Shown: piece by piece, positions 61,031-64,000 of the stretch
How positions within the stretch are numbered: position 1 is the first letter of the stretch
How the letters are laid out: every line of letters starts with the position of its first letter
Assembly (NCBI RefSeq): GCF_004025965.2
Contig: NZ_SAYU02000014.1
Span: 1-64,000 of the forward strand
Reading direction: 5' to 3'
DNA length: 64,000 nt
Source: Phycicoccus flavus
Lineage (GTDB): Bacteria > Actinomycetota > Actinomycetes > Actinomycetales > Dermatophilaceae
Program-made: the position numbers and the translations under genes
Notes under the pieces: model-generated
The model's database searches: none
What the model was told of the DNA's origin: nothing
Seen by the model: only the letters and a program-made list of their open reading frames with translations

Positions 61031-62170
61031 TCAGCGGTCGGACTCGGCGGCCGAGACGGTCTCCGGGGCGGGCGCCTCGTCCCGTCCCGAGCCGTTGCTC
61101 GCCAGGGGCGTGAGCGGCCGGTTCGCGGCCTCGCGCAGGCTGCGCAGGTCCAGCTCGTCGTGCAACGCCGCCGAGCGGGCGTAGCCCTCGAAGGGGTCGC
61201 CCCACACCGGCTGGGGGACGACGCCGCTGCGCCGCTCGCGCAGGTCGCGCAGCCAGTGGAGGAAGCGGGTGTGCAGCGCGCGTCGCTCGTCGTGGGGCCA
61301 CATCTCGCGGATCGCCGCGTTGAGGGCGGCACCGATGAGGACGGCGATGGCGAGGGCGTAGAGCCAGATGAGCAGGACGATCGGCGCCGACAGCGGTCCG
61401 TAGATCGACGAGCCGCCGAGCGAGGCCGCGAGCGACCCCTGGACGACCCGGGAGGCCAGCGCCCAGATGACGAGCGTCAGCACCGCCCCGGGCACGTCGC
61501 GCGTCCACGGCGACCGGCGGGGCGTCGACACGTGGTAGAGGCTCGTGAGCCCGCCGACGGTCAGCACCGTGACCAGCGGCCAGTAGAGCAGCACGAGGCC
61601 GTCGAGGTGCTGCGGCAGCCACCCCTGGATGATCGACGGGCCGAGCAGCACGAGCGGGATCGTCACGATCCCGAGCACCAGCGCGACGACGTACAGCGAG
61701 AACGACAGCGCCCGGGTGGGGACGATGCCGCGGACACCGGACTGGCCGTACATGATCGAGATCGTGTCCACGAAGACGTTGAGCGCCCGCGAGCCGGACC
61801 ACAGCGACAGGACGAAGCCGATGGACAGCAGGTCCGCACGGCCGGTGCGCAGCACGTCGTTGACGGTGGGGCCGAGCACGGAGTCGATGACCGGGGTCGT
61901 GAGGAACCGGGCGGCGTACCGCAGGATGTCCGCGCGCACCTCGTCGACCGTGGCCGGGCCGAGGGCGTTGCCGAGGTAGCCCAGCCCGCCGAAGAGCCCG
62001 AGCACGAGCGGCGGCAGCGACAGCAAGGCGAAGAACCCCGCCTCGGACGCCAGGCCCGTGACGCGGTAGCGCAGGCAGATGCGGGTCGTCACGACGGTGA
62101 GACGGGCGATGGTCAAGGCCCCCGGCACCCTCGCGAGCACCCGGCGCATCCGCCGTCTCGCGTCGGTCAT
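61031..62170 (-). CDS. YihY/BrkB-family inner membrane protein
   Basis: About 379 residues with six TM helices: LASEAGFFALLSLPPLVLGLF, LLSIGFVLSLWSGSRALNVF, ALSFSLYVVALVLGIVTIPL, LVLLYWPLVTVLTVGGLTSLY, GAVLTLVIWALASRVVQ and PIVLLIWLYALAIAVLIGAAL. The W-G/S-x-S-R-A and YGPL(S/A)AP-x3-LLWLY motifs are diagnostic. The C-terminal 80 residues are hydrophilic. Function is not firmly known; the old name as ribonuclease BN is wrong. ATG chosen; a GTG three codons upstream is possible. Confidence 0.92.
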   Translation of the reverse strand: MTDARRRMRRVLARVPGALTIARLTVVTTRICLRYRVTGLASEAGFFALLSLPPLVLGLFGGLGYLGNALGPATVDEVRADILRYAARFLTTPVIDSVLGPTVNDVLRTGRADLLSIGFVLSLWSGSRALNVFVDTISIMYGQSGVRGIVPTRALSFSLYVVALVLGIVTIPLVLLGPSIIQGWLPQHLDGLVLLYWPLVTVLTVGGLTSLYHVSTPRRSPWTRDVPGAVLTLVIWALASRVVQGSLAASLGGSSIYGPLSAPIVLLIWLYALAIAVLIGAALNAAIREMWPHDERRALHTRFLHWLRDLRERRSGVVPQPVWGDPFEGYARSAALHDELDLRSLREAANRPLTPLASNGSGRDEAPAPETVSAAESDR

Positions 62171-62306
62171 GGGGCCCACGGTAGTCGCCGGGGCCCGCGG
62201 CGATGAGCAGCGACGGGGCGGCGGACCGCCCTGCGTCGCACCGGGGCGTGACGGCGGCGCCCGGCGACCCGGCCCCGGCGGGTCCGGCCGGCCGCCGGGT
62301 CGGGCG

Positions 62307-63332
62307 TCAGGGGGTCATCGCCAGGCGTTCGCGCTCGGCCTCCACGTCGAAGTCCGCCTCCGGCCACTGCGGGTCGATCTCCTCCAGCGCCTCGAGCAGC
62401 AGGTTGGTGACGGCGAGCCGCGCGTACCACTTCCGGTCGGCGGGGACGACGTGCCAGGGCGCCACCGGCGTCGAGCACTTCTCCAGCGCCACCTGGTAGG
62501 CCTCCATGTACTCCGCCCAGTGGCCGCGCTCGTCGACGTCGCCCGGGTTGTACTTCCAGTACTTGTCGCCCCGGTGCAGCCGCTCGGTGAGGCGCTCCTT
62601 CTGCTCGTCGCTGGAGACGTGCAGCATGACCTTGACCACCGCGGTGCCGGAGTCGACCACCGACTCCTCGAAGCGGTTGATCTGCGCGTACCGGCGCGCC
62701 CACGTGGCCCGCGGCACGAGGTCGTGGACCCGCACCACGAGGACGTCCTCGTAGTGCGAGCGGTCGAACACGCCGATCTGGCCGGCGCCCGGCAGGGCGT
62801 TGCGGATCCGCCACAGGAAGGGGTGCCGGCGCTCCTCTCCGCTCGGCGCCTTGAACGCGGTGATGTGCACGCCCTGCGGGTCGACCGCCCCGACGACGTG
62901 CCGCATGATGCCGCCCTTGCCGGCGGTGTCCATGCCCTGGATGACGAGCAGCACCGAGCGCGTGCCGCCGCCCTTGGACTCGGCGTAGAGCCGCTCCTGG
63001 AGGTCCGAGAGCCGCTCCTGCAGCTCGAGCATGACCTTCTCGGCGTCCTTCTTCTTGCCGTCGAAGCCCGGCGTCGAGCGGGGGTCGACGTCGCCGAGGT
63101 CGAACTCCGGGCCGACGGCCAGGGTGCTCGACCAGGACGCGGTCTCGACACTGTCCGCCTGCCGTGCCTCGCGGGCCTCGTCCTTGGCCTTCCTCGCCTT
63201 CTTCGCGGCCTTGCCGCTGAGCTCGGCGGCCGCGACGGCCCGGCGCTCCAGGCGGTCCGCCTTCGGGGACCCGCCCTTGCGCTTCTCGCCCTTGCTCTTG
63301 CCCTTGCGCTTCTTCGTCTCACCCTTGCCCAT
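62307..63332 (-). CDS. ppk2: Polyphosphate kinase 2 family protein
   Basis: 341 residues. The PPK2 core has Walker A IQGMDTAGKGG, FDRSHYEDVLV (Walker B/lid region), RYAQINRFEESVV and GDKYWKYNPGDVDERGHW. It transfers phosphate between polyphosphate and nucleotides; the single domain suggests NDP or NMP as acceptor, not resolvable here. The first 70 residues are a Lys/Arg-rich, Ala-rich tail (MGKGETKKRKGKSKG) that could bind polyphosphate or nucleic acid. Start ATG with AAGGAT upstream. Only 39 bp from the divergent reductase gene. Confidence 0.92.
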   Translation of the reverse strand: MGKGETKKRKGKSKGEKRKGGSPKADRLERRAVAAAELSGKAAKKARKAKDEAREARQADSVETASWSSTLAVGPEFDLGDVDPRSTPGFDGKKKDAEKVMLELQERLSDLQERLYAESKGGGTRSVLLVIQGMDTAGKGGIMRHVVGAVDPQGVHITAFKAPSGEERRHPFLWRIRNALPGAGQIGVFDRSHYEDVLVVRVHDLVPRATWARRYAQINRFEESVVDSGTAVVKVMLHVSSDEQKERLTERLHRGDKYWKYNPGDVDERGHWAEYMEAYQVALEKCSTPVAPWHVVPADRKWYARLAVTNLLLEALEEIDPQWPEADFDVEAERERLAMTP

Positions 63333-63371
63333 TGCGACATCCTTCCAGAGCCACGCTGCTTGGATGAGGTC

Positions 63372-64000
63372 GTGCGCGTCCTCCTCGACCCCCGCCGCCC
63401 GGCCGACCCCGGCGGCCGTCTCACCGTGGCCGACCTCGTCGACCTCTACGCGCCGCCCCGCGGCCGGCGCTGGGTCCGGTCCAACATGGTCTCGACCCTC
63501 GACGGCTCCGCGGTCGGCGCCGACGGGCGCAGCGGCTCGATCAACACCGACGCCGACCACCGCGTCTTCTCGGTTCTGCGCGACCACGCCGACGCCGTCC
63601 TCGCCGGCGCGGGCACGATGCGCGAGGAGGGGTACCAGCGGGTCGCCCCCACCCGGCGCTCCCCCGTGCCCGCCGCGCTCGTCGCCGTGACCCGCTCCGG
63701 GCGGGTGCCCGAGGGGCTGCGGACCCCGACCGACGGGCGCGGCGCCGGGCTGCTCGTCACGTGCGCCGCCGCCGGCGACCGGGCCCTGGACCGGGCGCGC
63801 TCGGTGCTCGGCGAGGAGTCGGTGCTCGTCTGCGGGGACGACGACGTCGACCTCGCCGCCGCCCTGGACCGGCTGGCGGAGCGCGGGCTGCGCCACGTCC
63901 TCGTCGAGGGCGGGCCCTCGCTGCTCGGGACCGCCCTGGCCGCCGGCGTCCTCGACGAGCTGGCGATGACGCTGCCGCCCCTCGTCGTCGGCGGCGACGG
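63372..64000 (+). CDS. Pyrimidine reductase family protein (RibD C-terminal domain-like), 3' end outside window
   Basis: About 209 residues visible, running off the right edge with no stop. WVRSNMVSTLDGSAVGADGR is the family start motif, followed by GAGTMREEGYQ and VLVEGGPSLLGTALAAGVLDEL, the NADPH-binding end of the RibD reductase/DHFR fold. It resembles mycobacterial Rv2671-type proteins, which have been linked to folate and riboflavin reductions. A GTG start (VRVLLDPRRP) is chosen; a TTG four codons upstream is possible. Divergent from ppk2. Confidence 0.85.
   Translation, partial: MRVLLDPRRPADPGGRLTVADLVDLYAPPRGRRWVRSNMVSTLDGSAVGADGRSGSINTDADHRVFSVLRDHADAVLAGAGTMREEGYQRVAPTRRSPVPAALVAVTRSGRVPEGLRTPTDGRGAGLLVTCAAAGDRALDRARSVLGEESVLVCGDDDVDLAAALDRLAERGLRHVLVEGGPSLLGTALAAGVLDELAMTLPPLVVGGD

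Noticed and set aside
1-64000. CRISPR arrays, transposons, integrases or prophage
   Set aside because: No regularly spaced repeats, transposase or phage structural motifs were seen on either strand.

Overview
The window is very GC-rich DNA (roughly three quarters G+C by eye) with dense, often 4-nt-overlapping genes, many GTG starts and strong third-position G/C bias. Gene content points to a high-GC actinobacterium: GTP-type PEP carboxykinase, a mycobacterial-type htdX/fabG4/fadA2 set, a tmsA/tmsB pair for 10-methyl branched fatty acids, ANTAR regulators, DUF3105/DUF305 proteins and a PPK2 kinase. A member of the Micrococcales (Intrasporangiaceae-like) would fit, but that is a guess. I see no phage, insertion sequence, CRISPR array or plasmid functions; this looks like ordinary chromosome.

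Layout. 0-4.2 kb: partial thrS, a small membrane protein, an APH-fold kinase and a small secreted protein. 4.3-13.5 kb: a cluster that reads like a cyclic-nucleotide circuit. It has a stand-alone cyclic-nucleotide-binding protein, a giant MFS transporter/cNMP-binding/patatin lipase fusion, a metallophosphoesterase, an MBL-fold hydrolase, and a class III cyclase with ATPase and TPR-like parts. 13.5-15 kb: an orphan secreted protein. 15-19.2 kb: MaoC dehydratase, FabG4-type reductase and FadA2-type thiolase, divergent from a TetR regulator across a palindromic operator. 19.4-22.4 kb: tmsB, tmsA and a MOSC protein. 22.7-27.5 kb: a hypothetical, tRNA-Val, a TIGR02611 protein, pabC, pabB, then a heliorhodopsin with an NmrA-like reductase. 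27.6-34.2 kb: pckG, an acyltransferase, a phosphoesterase lipoprotein and a pseudokinase/flippase-like membrane protein.

34.2-42.3 kb: a complex I-like operon nuoA-X-H-J-K-L-M-N that carries the membrane arm but no B, C, D, E, F, G or I; X is a His/Asp-rich protein. Upstream lie three ANTAR-domain regulators (42.4-44.6 kb). 44.7-54.9 kb: a fatty acid desaturase, DUF3105 and DUF305 proteins, several SDRs (one fused to an SRPBCC domain), an FAD oxidoreductase, a zinc alcohol dehydrogenase and a DHFR-like reductase. 55.4-57.8 kb: LuxR response regulator, lone receiver and PAS histidine kinase. 58.5-60.6 kb: cupin, VOC, luciferase-domain and TetR genes behind a palindrome. 60.6-60.9 kb: a tRNA-Gly-Cys-Val operon. 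The end carries BrkB/YihY, PPK2 and a partial pyrimidine reductase.

Most notable: the heliorhodopsin, the headless complex I with altered antiporter residues, and the cyclic-nucleotide cluster with its three-domain fusion and a cyclase whose two halves look complementary.
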